A stretch of DNA of 64,000 nt from Flammula alnicola (GCA_015499995.1 JADNRV010000143.1:1-64000), one strand, 5' to 3'; shown: positions 35,766 through 47,124, counted from the first letter of the stretch. Made by a program: numbers and translations. The notes: generated by a model from the letters alone, not told the origin.

Positions 35766-36175
35766 GATGTCAAAGGTCAAGTCAACATTCAAGATCAACA
35801 CGCAGGGAGGAGCAAAACAATGCCGACAAGCATATAGAAAAGCAGCACTGCCAATCAAACCCGCGACCCTGGAATCTCGACCCAGAGGTGGACAACACGT
35901 CCGGACACCCACCCCGCCTCATAAGTAAGCCTGTAAGTCGGATCACTTGCCAAGGTCTCCTGCATACCAGGGTGGTCACGAGCCTAGGCTAGCACTTGGC
36001 ATGGGATCCGATTCCGGGGATCGGGACATCGTCTTGTTTGTTTCGGGAGTTGAAACCACACAATCCTTTGCTACAACCCTTTAAAGTGTCAACATGTCAA
36101 CATTGTCAACCTTTGTCACCCTCTTGCAATTGTCCCTTTATTGCTAGACAAGATCGACTTTTCATTCTTCTCTTA

Positions 36176-37160
36176 CAGTCCTTTGCATAATTTTGTGAAA
36201 GTCGAAACGTTTTGAAATAATCACGTGCTGATGGTGCCTCAGCCAAATATGCCCGGCACCAGCCGGCACCGATCGGCGGTTATGTCACTTCCCATCTGCA
36301 ACCCTCTGTACTATAGCACTCCATCTACTCTGTCCATTGCCCGTTCTGCTACCTTACAAGCTCTAAGCCCTCGCTATAAAATGCATTTTGATTATTTTAT
36401 TAATTCTTAATATATGAAGCTATGCGCCAAGTTCCAACAGTCAAGATTTAACTATCAAGGACCACTTGATGGGTCGTTGGCACCTGAACTGCCCACTTTG
36501 TGTATGGTGCTGCTGTAAGGTAAAAGGTCGCAGAACAAAGGATTTCTTGGGGATTTTTAAATTTTCCCCTACATAGCGTCGCAGGCAAATACTATTATTA
36601 TACCGGTGGATCCTACAGTCTACTGAACAATACTGTACCATTTTAATTAGTTCGGCTGGGGGTGTGACCTGTGACCATGTGGACGAAATTTGTACATCGG
36701 CCAAGTTGACCTGTGACCTGAGACACATACCGAAAATTCGGCCAATATGCGGGGCGCTTGCGCCCCGCGGAGCGTTCCGGAGGTACCAACTGATCTGGAG
36801 CGCCGGCCAAAGTGTTTGTGACCTGGGACAACCGTCCGATTTCGGCCACATCCACAAGCCCTGTGACGCGTGACGGCCGAATTAATTAAAATGGTACAGT
36901 ATGATTCTAAATCCTCGATAACTGTCCATCCGCTTCAATAATTTAAACAACACACCCACTCCAGCCTAACCACACTCCAATTGCCAGCACAAGTTCGTAC
37001 AAATTCTCCAAAAGGCTTTAGCACACTGGCGAGCGCGCAAGGATTGCCCGTATCTGCCAAGTACCTGCCGATGCCTTGCCGATGGTGTTTGGCTGAGGCA
37101 CCATCAGCACGTGATCATTTCAAAAACGTTTCAACTTTCACAAAATTATGCAAAGGACTG
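36176..37160. mobile_element. 985-bp element with 70-bp terminal inverted repeats and TA target
   Basis: Terminal repeats of about 72 bp: the left starts CAGTCCTTTGCATAATTTTG at 36176 and the right is its near-exact complement ending at 37160. A TA dinucleotide flanks both sides (36174-36175 and 37161-37162). The duplicated segment at about 15650 has a single TA at the corresponding place, so the TA target duplication is confirmed by an empty paralogous site. A TA target suggests mobilisation by a Tc1/mariner-like or related transposase. No protein is encoded. A second element (36633-36899) is nested inside. Confidence 0.88.
36633..36899. mobile_element. 267-bp miniature element nested in the 985-bp element
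   Basis: Ends CTGTACCATTTTAATTAGTT and the inverted partner (one mismatch in 24 bp), flanked by TA at 36631-36632 and 36900-36901. The subterminal GTGACCTGTGACC and GTGACGCGTGACGG are also arranged as inverted repeats. It is the same family as 47125-47399. Confidence 0.85.
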
Positions 37161-37646
37161 TAAACTGGTTGCGGCAGTTGAATCCATGTTGTCGATATAT
37201 CTTTCGCTGTTAGTAGTCTCCATTTCGAGATTCAGGAACGGACCATCGTCCGACACTGGCAACACAGTTGACGAACTTGTTCGAAGCTCTGATCCAGATT
37301 CAGTTCTTCAAGTTGGGGGAGTATATCAAATGCATTTGGTAATTTAATCCGCTTTTCAAACTTTTTTTTGAGGCTCATATGAATTATTGAACTAGATCCT
37401 TACCAATGCCCTAGTTGCCAGGCGAGGGCCCAAAATGCGAAGGGTAAAGACGCGCAGAGATCCAGTCACAACCACGCTTTTCCATCACATCTCGAGTCCT
37501 TTGTTGTTGCCATGAACTAGGAGAGGGCTTTCAATGACAGCCATGGCGAGATCCAAGTCATGATGACACTGTTGCCTGCGGCACAATGGCCTGAAGGGGT
37601 CGCTCGATCCCTTGTTCTTAAACTATCACCCACAAATGAAGGCGTC

Positions 37647-38415
37647 ATGTCTCACCTAGGGCCTCTCATCGTGAGTCCTACCAACTACCAATAATACAAT
37701 CTCCCAGATGCACCTTTTCTCTAATCCTCCAACACCAATTAGGCCACCTCAGTCAACGCCCTCAATAGACCCAAGTAAACCAATGGCGGAAAGCCGACCC
37801 CAAGGAGGGTATACGGCTGGCTGCACACTTTGTCGTTTCCGGCGAAGGAAATCGCCTGCGGACGAGAATATTAATGCCACAAAACCAGACGCGGACGTGG
37901 AGGCATATGTCGCGACAGACTCGGAAGACGACACCACTCTCGTGTCTGGCTCAGCTGATCTAAACCACGGCGAAGTGGAGAGAAATTGGCTGAAGCAGAA
38001 AGAGAAAGAGCATGAACAGGTGCGTTTTCGCTAAATGACTCATGAAATATGTACTTGACGCTTGCGATAATATCAGCCACCCATCTTGCTGAGCAGGAAA
38101 ATCCTGGACTACATCCCAGGTTTCTCAGACGACGAAGATGAAGATGAAGATGATGGCATCCACACAGGAATTGGCTCGTCAAATACACCAAGAACAATCT
38201 CACGAGCTGCTTCAACAAACTCTGAAGACTCTCCTCTCCAATACTGGGGCTTGCGAAGGTCTCGTTACAGCCCCGAAATCGACCATCTTTCATCTGAGAA
38301 TAGGACCATTGTGCATGATACCCCCCTCGATCCTCCTCCTTGGCACCGCACAAAGGAAAACATGTTAGTCTTCGAAGAGGACCTTCCTGATCCCTCTCAT
38401 TGTCAAGGAGAGTGA
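37647..38415 (+). CDS. Hypothetical acidic protein, 224 aa (paralogue of 14260-15096)
   Basis: Exons 37647-37670, 37708-38019 and 38077-38415 join in frame. It shares MSHLG at the start, KNINATKPD-like (here ENINATKPDADVEAY), the acidic FSDDEDEDEDDG run and the conserved block SPLQYWGLRRSRYSPEIDHL up to DPSHCQGE. The first intron is shorter than in the paralogue and uses a different donor, 10 bases downstream of the paralogue's donor. No known domain. The transposable insertion 36176-37160 ends about 490 bp upstream of the start codon, so its promoter differs from that of the other copy. Confidence 0.65.
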
Positions 38416-38828
38416 GTTGCCAGCCATCCACCGTCTCTCTTGCACTTTTGCTTTCACTCCATTTTAACTTGTGAAGTCGAATATACCATTCTGTTGAACG
38501 ATTGTATGCCCTTGTATCTTGTATCTTTTCCTGGATTTTTCTAACAACCCTACATGTATTATATTTGCATAAATGCACTGTATCTATCACATCACGTTAT
38601 TATCATACACTCACCCATTCTTCTGTTGTAGTATCTCAGGTACAATAACAAAGCAAGTCGAATTCACCATTACTATTAGACATACAGACAGCCGAAAATC
38701 AGGAGTAGTATCCCTTTTACTAGGGACATGCAGGGGGTCAGCTAGTCTTCCAACAGACAGACACTCCAAACAACCCTCGATCAACTTGTTTGAATTTATA
38801 GAACGTAATCCAGGGAGCAAAGGCTATC

Positions 38829-40418
38829 TCATCCTCGGGCTTGGACGGGCGGAGGGCCATTTCCTCCACCGCGACCTCCTCCTCCTCCTCCACGACGAGG
38901 CCTGCCCCCTCGTCTGCCATATCCGCCCCATCCGCCAACATATCCACCCGGACCCAACAGTCCAACACCTCCAGGTTCGCCAAACGTAGCCACGTTCTTC
39001 TCCCTCTCCTCCTCCCTCCTATTCCGCCCAGCACCTCCCTGACCACCACCCCGTCGTCCGCGATTACTATTGCCCTGATATCCGCCCCCACTGCCCGACG
39101 CACCCGCAGGCGTCGCAGACGACGACGACAGCGAGTCGAAGAACGACTTTTGCGGGTTATACGCGGGCTGCTCCGCCTCTTTCTCCGCGGGCTTCTCGGC
39201 GTCGTCGCCGCCCGAGGTGGTCCCGTCCTCCGTGTTCTCCTTCGTGCCCGCGGGCGAGTGCGCTGCCTTGTCGAACTTGGCGTTGCTGCCCGCAAAGTCG
39301 AAGTCGGTCGTGGGGACTTTGAGCTGCTGCTCAGCCTCGCCGCGTCCACCGCGCTGCGGCCCACGTCGGCCGTGGCCGCCACGCCCTCCTCCGTGCGTGG
39401 GGTGGGTGGGCGCACCTCCGCCGCTTACGCGCAGGTCGCCTAGCGCACGCTCGACGGTTTCCAAGGAGGCCGCGGCGGTGTGCACGGGGTTCGGACGACG
39501 GTTGGTAGGCGCAGTCTGCGGTACGCCACGGTTGGGCTGCGCAGGAGTAGGCTGTATCGGAGCAGGCTGGGGCTGCTGTTGCGGCACTGGAGCAGGACCC
39601 GAAGGCTGCCCTTGTTGGACATAAGGTGGCGGAGGAGGAAGCGAGGAAGAAGGATTGGAATTGGTTCCGTTTGGAGGACCAGGAACGTAAGGAGCGTAGG
39701 AAGGTTGTTTGGGTGCTGGTGCTGGTGCAGCCTGTTCCCAACAGAGAGTAAAATTTTAGGGTTAGTTCAAAGATGCTCAAATTTTAGTGTAACAAAAGCG
39801 CGAAAGAGTCAGAAGGAAGGCAACGGAAACATCCACATGGGGGTTTTGCGCTCTCGGACATGTTTATGTATTTTTTACATCCGTAAATGGCTTCATCATG
39901 TCTTTCGGGTTCGAAGGGGACGGATTTATAAGGAGAACAAAGAGACGGAGGACGTACCCCGAGAACCGCAGGATCATCGTGAACATTGTGGGGTTGTGCT
40001 GCTGCTGGCTCGTCGACCGACAAATCTTTGACTTCTGAGGCTCGGAAGATGATGTAGGCATAGGGATCTTGCACGGGCGCAATGAACTGGTTTGGAGGCC
40101 TGTTGGGAATCATTCAGTCAACAAGTTTGTTGGATCCGAATACTGAGCGCCGAGTGGCGAAAGGCTTACCGCCGTGATTCAGTTCCCATAGAGTAGACTG
40201 AATATTACTCAGAAAAAGCGCATATCAAGTCATTGAAAGCCACTCACCATTAGAAAGCTGGATAGTTGAGGCTTGGGGATCGATGCCCGCCAAGATGCCT
40301 CTGTAACGAACATCCGAATGAGAGATAAGAGATATCGGTTTTCTAGAATTATGTCGTCAGAGCTGAGCTCGTAAAACGATGCGACGACGACGACGTACCC
40401 GATGAAACTAAGCGCCAT
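38829..40418 (-). CDS. SCD6: Scd6/LSM14-family RNA-binding protein
   Basis: Cytoplasmic mRNP protein of P-bodies that represses translation and promotes decapping. Exons in transcription order, 40399-40418, 40248-40342, 40170-40197, 39958-40099 and 38829-39731, give 395 aa. The N-terminal LSm domain is clear: MALSFIGKPISLISHSDVRY, RGILAGIDPQASTIQLSN, VYSMGTESRRPPN and YAYIIFRASEVKDLSV. A Pro/Gln-rich linker follows, then the FDF motif (DFDFAGSNAKFDK), QKSFFDSLSS, a TFG box (NVATFGEPGG) and an RGG/Gly-rich C-terminus. The first two exons are very short (20 and 95 nt), which hides the start from simple ORF finding. Confidence 0.95.
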
Positions 40419-40733
40419 TGCTGAGAACTGGTATTGAGGTAAAGAAACGTAGAGAGAGAAGCGAAGCGCGTGTTGACGTGTTTGTGCCCTGGGAAAAATT
40501 CAATCTCCGACAGTGTGCAAGCGTTGAACTGAACTGGAAGTTTGCTTGAACGAGTCCATCAGTCACCTCAACGACCAGACAACTAGAATCGATTGGCTAC
40601 TCTTCATGCTTAGGGGTAAATGAAAACGGGGAAAGTAATTCGAGAAGTAAGTAGTCTAAAGTCTAATAGTTACAATAAATTTAAAAACTTTTGTGTACAT
40701 ATGCATGGGCCTAAGATAAAGTATACGAGTTTG

Positions 40734-42535
40734 TCAACTCAAACTTGAAGGACGAGGATGCGCAAAAGTTACAGGGTAACGAATGTCCGCTTCATGTCCT
40801 CCATGAATGGTATTGATCTCCTCAGCGAAAGGTTGGTAGTATGCCTCCCGTAAATTCAGGATCAGTCGGGATCCCATGATGATCGGCACAAAGGTTGGAA
40901 AGACCCATGTCATTAGCTTCACAACGTACTGAAAAAGCGATAAACAATGAGTCAATGGCTATTTTAGAAAGTGCAATATTTGTGGGACTCAGGCGTACCG
41001 GAAGTCTCTTGAATGAGATTAGATTAAGAACGCATAGCATCAGGAAGCTATAAGTATTGGAGGTCAATACGCCGAGGCTTTGAGTAGAGGCTGGACGGTA
41101 CGCACATGAAGGGAAATGTGATACTATCCCGTAGAAGAATAAACACAAGGGACGACGAATTTCGACGCTCGTAACTCGGCAGGCTTCGAAGCACCTTCAT
41201 AGACCGGTAGTGCACGATCCCTAGAGCTATAGAGAGACACAGGACGAGGAGTTCGAAGAACAGTATCGGGATCCAAATAGTGTACATCCAATCTGGAAAC
41301 GAGGCGTCTGCACATAGGTGAACTCCGGGTGCGGGATCGAGCACAGCTGAGACGATGTCGTTCGACAAAGTTAGGACGTCAGAATTTGCTCTGATGAGTC
41401 AAGCTACTCACGTTGGTGTGCTCCATAAGCAGAATACATGATGGAAATAATTGCGCAGAGTTCTGATATATAGGCAGTGACGAGGACGGCAATAATCTTG
41501 CGGTTGTGCGTGTACATGCTCGATACGCGGTACATCATAATCCCTACAGGAGACGCCATTGAGCAGATGAGACGAACAGCATCCGCGTGCTTCACGTACC
41601 TTGCATGGAACACAGCACAAGGGCTACGAGGTAACCATTAAGAATATTCAAGAGTCTACCTAAAGAGGCCGTCCTGTTACTTCGAGTAAAAGGAATGATA
41701 TAGTATAATGTAGACATACAGCTGAAGGGCAAGTCGTTAGCCGGATGGTCTCATCAGAAACTCTAGTGACACACCTCTGTTGTTTGAAAGATGATTATAC
41801 AACCGCGTAGCGACAGATAATTAGGGGGTGATAACTAAAAAAGACAAGCAAAGGATGTAATCACCTTCTCGGTGTTCTGTATTATATGCCTTGCAAAAAC
41901 TGAAATGGGCATTACTTGACGTCAATGGACCGACAATACAATTACGCACCAAAGGCAGAATATCTGTTATCAACATTGACATAAATCCCGCATAATACCC
42001 GATGCTGAAAAAAAGTTGACTGACAGTTCTATCCCATCTCCCACGTATCGGTTCTGACAGAGTCCGATGATGAGAGTTGGATTACGCTCGTACGAGATCG
42101 GACAACTCACAATGAAATACAAAACCTGGACAACGCTCCATCTTGGCCGTTTCTGAGGAAGGGATAATGGTTAACACACAGGGGTACGATTACTTGAAAG
42201 ACCACGAGACTCGCCCAAACAAGTTCAATCTACGCAATATATCATCACATCAGCGAAAAGTTGAAATCGATAAAGTGTAACCGCCAACCTCTTCGTCAAG
42301 AGTCGTAACTAGATGACATCGATATCACATGAGCAGTCAGCCATAGCAGAAAGCCAAAAAGTGTACTGCTACCACGCACTATGGTCATAAATAACGCATG
42401 TCGCTGAAGAGACTGGAAGAGTGCATTGTAGAGCTATCAGTATTACGGTGGTGTATGACACAAGACAGTTGACTCACCAGCCATGAACGACAGAGCACGG
42501 TCAGCTAACCACCATTTCACTTGCTCTGCGGACAT
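40734..42535 (-). CDS. DUF6533-type multi-pass membrane protein, 337 aa
   Basis: Thirteen exons (42478-42535, 42380-42433, 42289-42308, 42215-42229, 42111-42152, 41950-42004, 41865-41899, 41773-41834, 41600-41655, 41412-41543, 41106-41346, 40999-41047, 40734-40928) join in frame. CVIYDHITTLDEEIELVW and KRPRWSVVQVLYFI form the conserved N-terminal block of the large Agaricomycete DUF6533 family. Several membrane spans follow (LLNILNGYLVALVLCSM, IIAVLVTAYISELCAIISI, IWIPILFFELLVLCLSIAL). The function is unknown; a receptor-like topology is often suggested but not shown. The intron after the 15-nt exon begins GCGAGT (GC-AG). The exon-8 to exon-9 junction (acceptor GGTAG) is the least certain. 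Confidence 0.82.
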
Positions 42536-44133
42536 TTGCTTCCGCCTCCACACAACACGATAGGACTTAGAAAAAGTTGGAACACTGGATTCTGGTTGCA
42601 GAACTTGCGCGCAGTTAAGATATCGATGTCAGCCTGAGGGTTAAAGTTGTTGACAAACACTGTCGAGGATAATGGAGGTGGACCAGTCTACATGTGTAGC
42701 GGGTGGGAAGGAGGATAAAGTGGTTGAGAGGGATTGGCCCGTTTTTTCGTGGACACACATTCCAAGTCGGCCCTGCAAGCTATCCGCGTGCAAATGACAA
42801 ACATTTCGCAAAGATCTGCTTTTGGTGGCGCAGATCTTGAACCTTGTCATATCGGTATGATCAACCTATCAGTGTACCGGCCCGGTTACTATCAGCGAAG
42901 CGAGTCCGAAGTTAAGCGCTCATAGGCGCCCACCCACCACCATTCCGAAACGCAAACACTATTTAAGAGACAGGTGAATCAGAAAACCAGGCGACATAGT
43001 CCCAGTGCATTTAATCGTGAAATTCATTATTAATTATAAAGACCTCAGAACAAAGTCAGATTACTTGGCATAGACTTATTGAGCGCTATCGACAACCCAC
43101 TGGTTACCCAGTTAGAAATGTTTTTCCGCGGCGACAGGGTTCCAACAAAAGGCACATAAGTATTTTGGTTTGTCAAGCTCGCCGTTTTATTTATTTTTCT
43201 CTCTTATTTGGCGTTGTGCATTCCACGATAACAGAAACGTCATATCACAGATGCTGTCTCCTAATCGCACACCGAGAAACGCATTGTGGATCACAGTTTG
43301 GTCTGAAGGGCTGTAGTCTTGTCGGGCATGAATCGAGGACTGGGAGGGCCAAGGCTCGCTATTCATTAAGCATTTACATCACGGATGTAATGGACTGCTA
43401 TGTCATTCAGGCACTCGTTCCTGTTTTTTAGGGTGAAATTAAATACCTTGACAACAGAGCTCAGGAGGCAAAAGTACGGGATTCTGATTCGTGAAAGTGA
43501 ATATTTGAATTGTGTGTACTGTACATAGTGTTGTAATAAACCCGCATGATCAATGCAGGAGACGAGACATAGGACTGAACTAGCAAGAATGTTCATTTAT
43601 ATTTCGGGAGCTGGCCTCCATCGATGCTGGATACTAATGGTACCGCTCTTCCATCTTCTAAGTATACAGTACTCCAGGCCAATTTGACCAAATTCGAGGG
43701 TAAGTTCTAAGGTGTGGAAAGCCTCGAAACTGAAAGAATGAAATATATGAAACCCCGTCTAAGTACCTACATACTAGAGTAAGTATGATGAAGAGAAACA
43801 CCACACATAGCAATGTACCTATCAGGCCTTCGGAGGAACTGGCCAGTTGTGAGTTATTTACTCAAATATATGTGCTGCGCCACTCCTCATGACAGATTTC
43901 TGTAGAGTGCAAACGTCATGCAGCGGCTTGCCGATTTTGTTACCCGTCAGGATCAGTGCTGAAATTGTGAAAGTAAGATCAATGTGGAGATATTCGACAG
44001 CCTGGCCGCTCAGCAAAACTTACTTATTACAAAGTATCCCAAAACTCTTAAGTTTTTGCCATTTCAGCTAATTGATACATTTTATTTAATGGTCGTCAAA
44101 AATCATGCCTCTTTTTACTCCACGAAAGGACGT
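42536..44133. other. Intergenic, no gene seen
   Basis: No exon chain found. Around 42890-42945 a short stretch resembles the conserved 5S rRNA core (GAGTCCGAAGTTAAGCG), but no complete 5S gene is present. Confidence 0.45.
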
Positions 44134-44989
44134 TTAATCCAAATCGTCGTAGAGCTCACGCTCGAGGAGGTCCTCATACTCGCGGGCAGCAGGAGCAGCG
44201 TCCGCATTGGCACTACGAGATGAAATTGAGATCCAAACATGTATACAAAAATTAAGATCAGCGAACATACCTAGCATCCTGGTTATGGTGGAGCTTCTTG
44301 TTGATCCAGTTCTTGACGTGGTTGAATCCAAGGAATGGTTCGCATTCCATGAGCTCAACCTCATCGTCAAATTCACGAGCCCTGACTCGGGACGGGCTAG
44401 GGAGGAGTCCGCTGAACCCAGGGAGCCTGGGTTCACGCTGGAAGAGCTCCTCGTCAAATTCGCGTGTGTCAGCACGGCGGTGGACTCGGGACGGGCTGTG
44501 GGCGAGTCCGCTGGTCGCAGGTTTCCTGGGTTCACGCTGGAAGAGCTCCTCGTCAAATTCACGTGCGTCAGCGCGGCGGTGGACTCGGGACGGGCTATGG
44601 GCGAGTCCGCTGGTCGCGGGCTTCCTGGGTTCACGCTGGAAGAGTTTCTCATGAAATTCGCGAGCGCTTGGTGGAGCATCAGCGGGTTGGCTGAGCAGCA
44701 ATATCAGCAAGTAAATACATCTTTCTGCTCAAGAAAACTCACGCAGCAGCAGCAGCACCTGCGCCGTGGTGGTGGTGGCGCATCCCCATAAACCTCCCAA
44801 CATGGCCCATGCCGAACCTGGGTTCGCGCTCTTCACTGTGAAGAGAAAATACATCAGCCATGTAAAGTACGTTGAGCGTGAAATGAAAGATACGCACAGC
44901 TGAACATCGGCATTGAGTGGGTAGGCAACGGCTGGGGCAATAGCAGCGGCAGCGAGGACAAAAGAAACGGAAGTCTTGATTTGAACCAT
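44134..44989 (-). CDS. Small secreted protein with Arg-Arg-bounded 33-residue repeats, 227 aa
   Basis: Exons 44898-44989, 44743-44835, 44271-44690 and 44134-44212 join in frame. A signal peptide (MVQIKTSVSFVLAAAAIAPA) is followed by a His/Ala-rich segment. Then come about three units with the pattern AREFDEELFQREPRKPATSG then LAHSPSRVHRR, and a diverged unit. The C-terminus is REYEDLLERELYDDLD. Each full unit ends in Arg-Arg, a Kex2-type site, so the precursor may be cut in the Golgi into repeated peptides, like known fungal Kex2-processed repeat proteins. No Cys-rich effector pattern is seen. The function is unknown. A second copy starts at position 213 of the window. Confidence 0.82.
44363..44690. 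repeat. 99-bp tandem coding repeat
   Basis: Units of 99 bp (33 codons), with two nearly identical central units at about 44464-44661 and diverged ones on each side. The reading frame is preserved, so changes in unit number keep the protein open. Confidence 0.85.
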
Positions 44990-45154
44990 GATGACTGAGT
45001 GTTTTTAAAAATGAGGTTCTGCGATCAACGCGAAATTTGGTTTGTGGGTTTGTAGGGGGGAGACCAGCTGAAGGAAAGGAGGAGCATCATGGTGGGTTTA
45101 TATAGAGAACTCGTCTCGGGTGACTTCAAATAACCTATGGAAAGCACTAGTTAA

Positions 45155-45285
45155 CTAGTCATAGTCAGTGACAGAATGTGTTTCTCACCAGCCACTAATA
45201 CCAGTGCGAAATGGTTTCAACTAGTCATAGTCATGACAGAGGGTGTATCTCACCGGCTACTAATACTGCGGAATGGTTTCAACTC
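45155..45285. repeat. Tandem duplication in the secreted-protein promoter
   Basis: A block of about 65 bp, starting AACTAGTCATAGTCA and ending AATGGTTTCAACT, occurs twice here but once in the copy at 365-445. It lies about 170-300 bp upstream of the gene start and could change the number of promoter elements. Confidence 0.7.
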
Positions 45286-45472
45286 TTAGTAAAGAACGCG
45301 ATACACCTCCTACAGTCTGGAAGATCTCTCCAATGATGTGTCGATACAATTCAGAGCAGGTAGATCAGAGATGTGATGCTTATTGTCATGGACCGGCAAG
45401 AGCAAGGATCGTGGGTGGTCTCAGAGCGCCTCTGAATTCGGAGTGGTTTCCTATGCTGTCCTATAGTAGTGA

Positions 45473-46830
45473 CGGTCGTCCGCTTGGCCTTTTCGCCTTC
45501 CTGGTGCGAGGCGCTAGGGGCAGTTCGTTTATTATTGGTGTTCGTCGAGCTCGTCAGGGTGCTCCAGGATGGTCCTACCTGTGTCAACGGCAATAACCTC
45601 TCGTTTTCGTTTAGGCGACACCGAATGAGGTCCTTAATGACAATGACGAGAAACAAGTTCAGATTAGTGGTATCATCAATATGACGTCCAGGAGACGGAC
45701 CGATGACAATGCGATGGTTATGTACTCACTGTGACGTTTTCCTCCGGCGCGCTTTGCAGGCTCGGTAAGGGCAGTTGCCCCAGCTCTTGCCGGAGCCGGT
45801 CAACCACGTATACTTTCGCGACTGCATAATCATTTTCTGGCAGCTGGGTGATTGTGGTTCTCGTTTCTCGACAAGTATCAGAGAGGGGTAAGTATCCTGA
45901 CGACAAAGTATGATAGGAAAAAAGAAGTTGCGCTTTCTCCAGCGACGACTCCATTATGTCGACCCGCATATATTTTCAAAGGCCGTGTTAGATTCTGGTG
46001 CTGGGATGCCGGATTCAAGGCTTCCCTTGTCGCGATCTTCGTTGACCTTGGAACATAATACATCAAGACCAGTGCTTTTCACAGGATGAAAGATGACAGA
46101 CCTCTCGCAGGCAATTCAATAGCTGGGTAGGCTTGCCTTCTAACCTAAAAATGTTTGATCAATACCCTGGCCTGGAGAAATGGATTACGAGGAGGACGTA
46201 CTTGTTTTTTTTTTGTTCACGAAGGTGCCTTCCCCTTTTGTTCCAGCGAGGCATGGGCTGACAGGATATGGGCAGTATGGAGCTGCGGCGTCAGTACGTG
46301 TTCCCTAGTCAAAAAAATGGGATTGTCAATATAACTACATGCGAATAGAACGGGGTTGCGGTAAAGCAGATGCAATGCGTCTGATATGTGCCTCTCTTGA
46401 ATGAAGAATTAGCGGTACAAAAAGCAGAGCCCTGTGTAAGAAAGCAAAAGCATAAACTCTAGCTGTATCTGGAGTAGTCTGCATCCCACTGACGCCGATC
46501 CTTGGTCGAGGAAAACAAATGCAGACGACGAAGATGGAGGAATGGACACATACTTCAATTCGGCAGTCTTCGCAATTGAAGATGAACCAAGTCTTTTGTC
46601 CAATATCCTTTCGCTATCAAGGGTACAGAGGTAGACCCACTAGCCTGTGAAGACGTTCCCTTTATCTTTGCGCTGCTTGTTGCTGCTGGAGCTGAGGTTG
46701 CTCCGCCTGCTGTGGCGCCGGTTGACGCTGGATGTCCTTCGGAGCAACATGGGTGACCGGAACCTGCTGCTGGAGACGTCGTTTGGACTGTAGTGCACAG
46801 ATTGCGTTTGTTGCAGCCTCCTTCCCATGC
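45473..46830 (-). pseudogene. Decayed copy of the AT-hook/coiled-coil gene
   Basis: Minus-strand pieces match exons and introns of the gene at 12043-13459: QQTQ near 46800, then GTSSQASGSTSVPLIAKG, IAKTAELKYVS, VDIMESSLEK, ENDYAVAKVYVVDRLRQELG and NNKRTAPSASHQEG. Frameshifts separate them. The 5' end (MSQHIQ part) is missing. The AT-hook and the former 3' flank are replaced from 45473 on by the secreted-protein promoter segment. The junction falls inside the AT-hook codons (GGTCGTCC). No product is expected. Confidence 0.8.
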
Positions 46831-46851
46831 CTTTCGAAGTTGAAGGAAATG

Positions 46852-46961
46852 GGATTTGTCTAGTCGGGGAAGGGGGATTTCGCAGATGGGAAACCATTTG
46901 TAATATTGATCCGATTCCTTGTTTCCCATCTGCGAAATCCGCCTCCCCGACTACACAAATT
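46852..46961. repeat. 110-bp palindromic element
   Basis: Arms of about 42 bp, with GATTTCGCAGATGGGAAAC in the left arm and its exact complement in the right, separated by about 26 bp. It sits where the 5' end of the decayed AT-hook copy should be, so it may mark the truncation point. Confidence 0.8.
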
Positions 46962-47124
46962 TGAGACAAATCGCTGTTCCTTCAACCTCAGAGCGACCTA
47001 AAGGTAGGGCACGGGAAGGAGGCTGATCCTTTATCGCCTCTATCAGCCTTATTGTATACAAATTGGCCGAAGATTTTTTTTCTGTCTTTATTCACCATTT
47101 ACTTTCGTTTAGACCTAGCCCTTA

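Larger units (their letters stand above)
36030..38570 (+). repeat. Segmental duplication, copy 2 (interrupted)
   Basis: Inverted counterpart of 14085-15830. The alignable parts are 36030-36175 and 37161-38570; the middle is a 985-bp insertion absent from copy 1. The gene inside (37647-38415) remains open. Confidence 0.85.

Noticed and set aside
35830..35950. tRNA-derived SINE with a GGGTTTGATTGG-like B box on the minus strand
   Set aside because: Only a weak B-box-like word. No A box at proper distance, no poly-A or repeat tail, and no second copy in the window.
38841..39624. Arg- and Ser-rich open frames opposite the Scd6-like gene
   Set aside because: Shadows of the Gly/Arg-rich C-terminus. 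The minus-strand frame contains the LSm, FDF and TFG motifs.
42860..42950. 5S rRNA gene
   Set aside because: Only a short core (GAGTCCGAAGTTAAGCG and a GGTGGGTGGGCGCC-like complement) resembles 5S. The flanking helices and full 120-nt length are absent, so at most a fragment.
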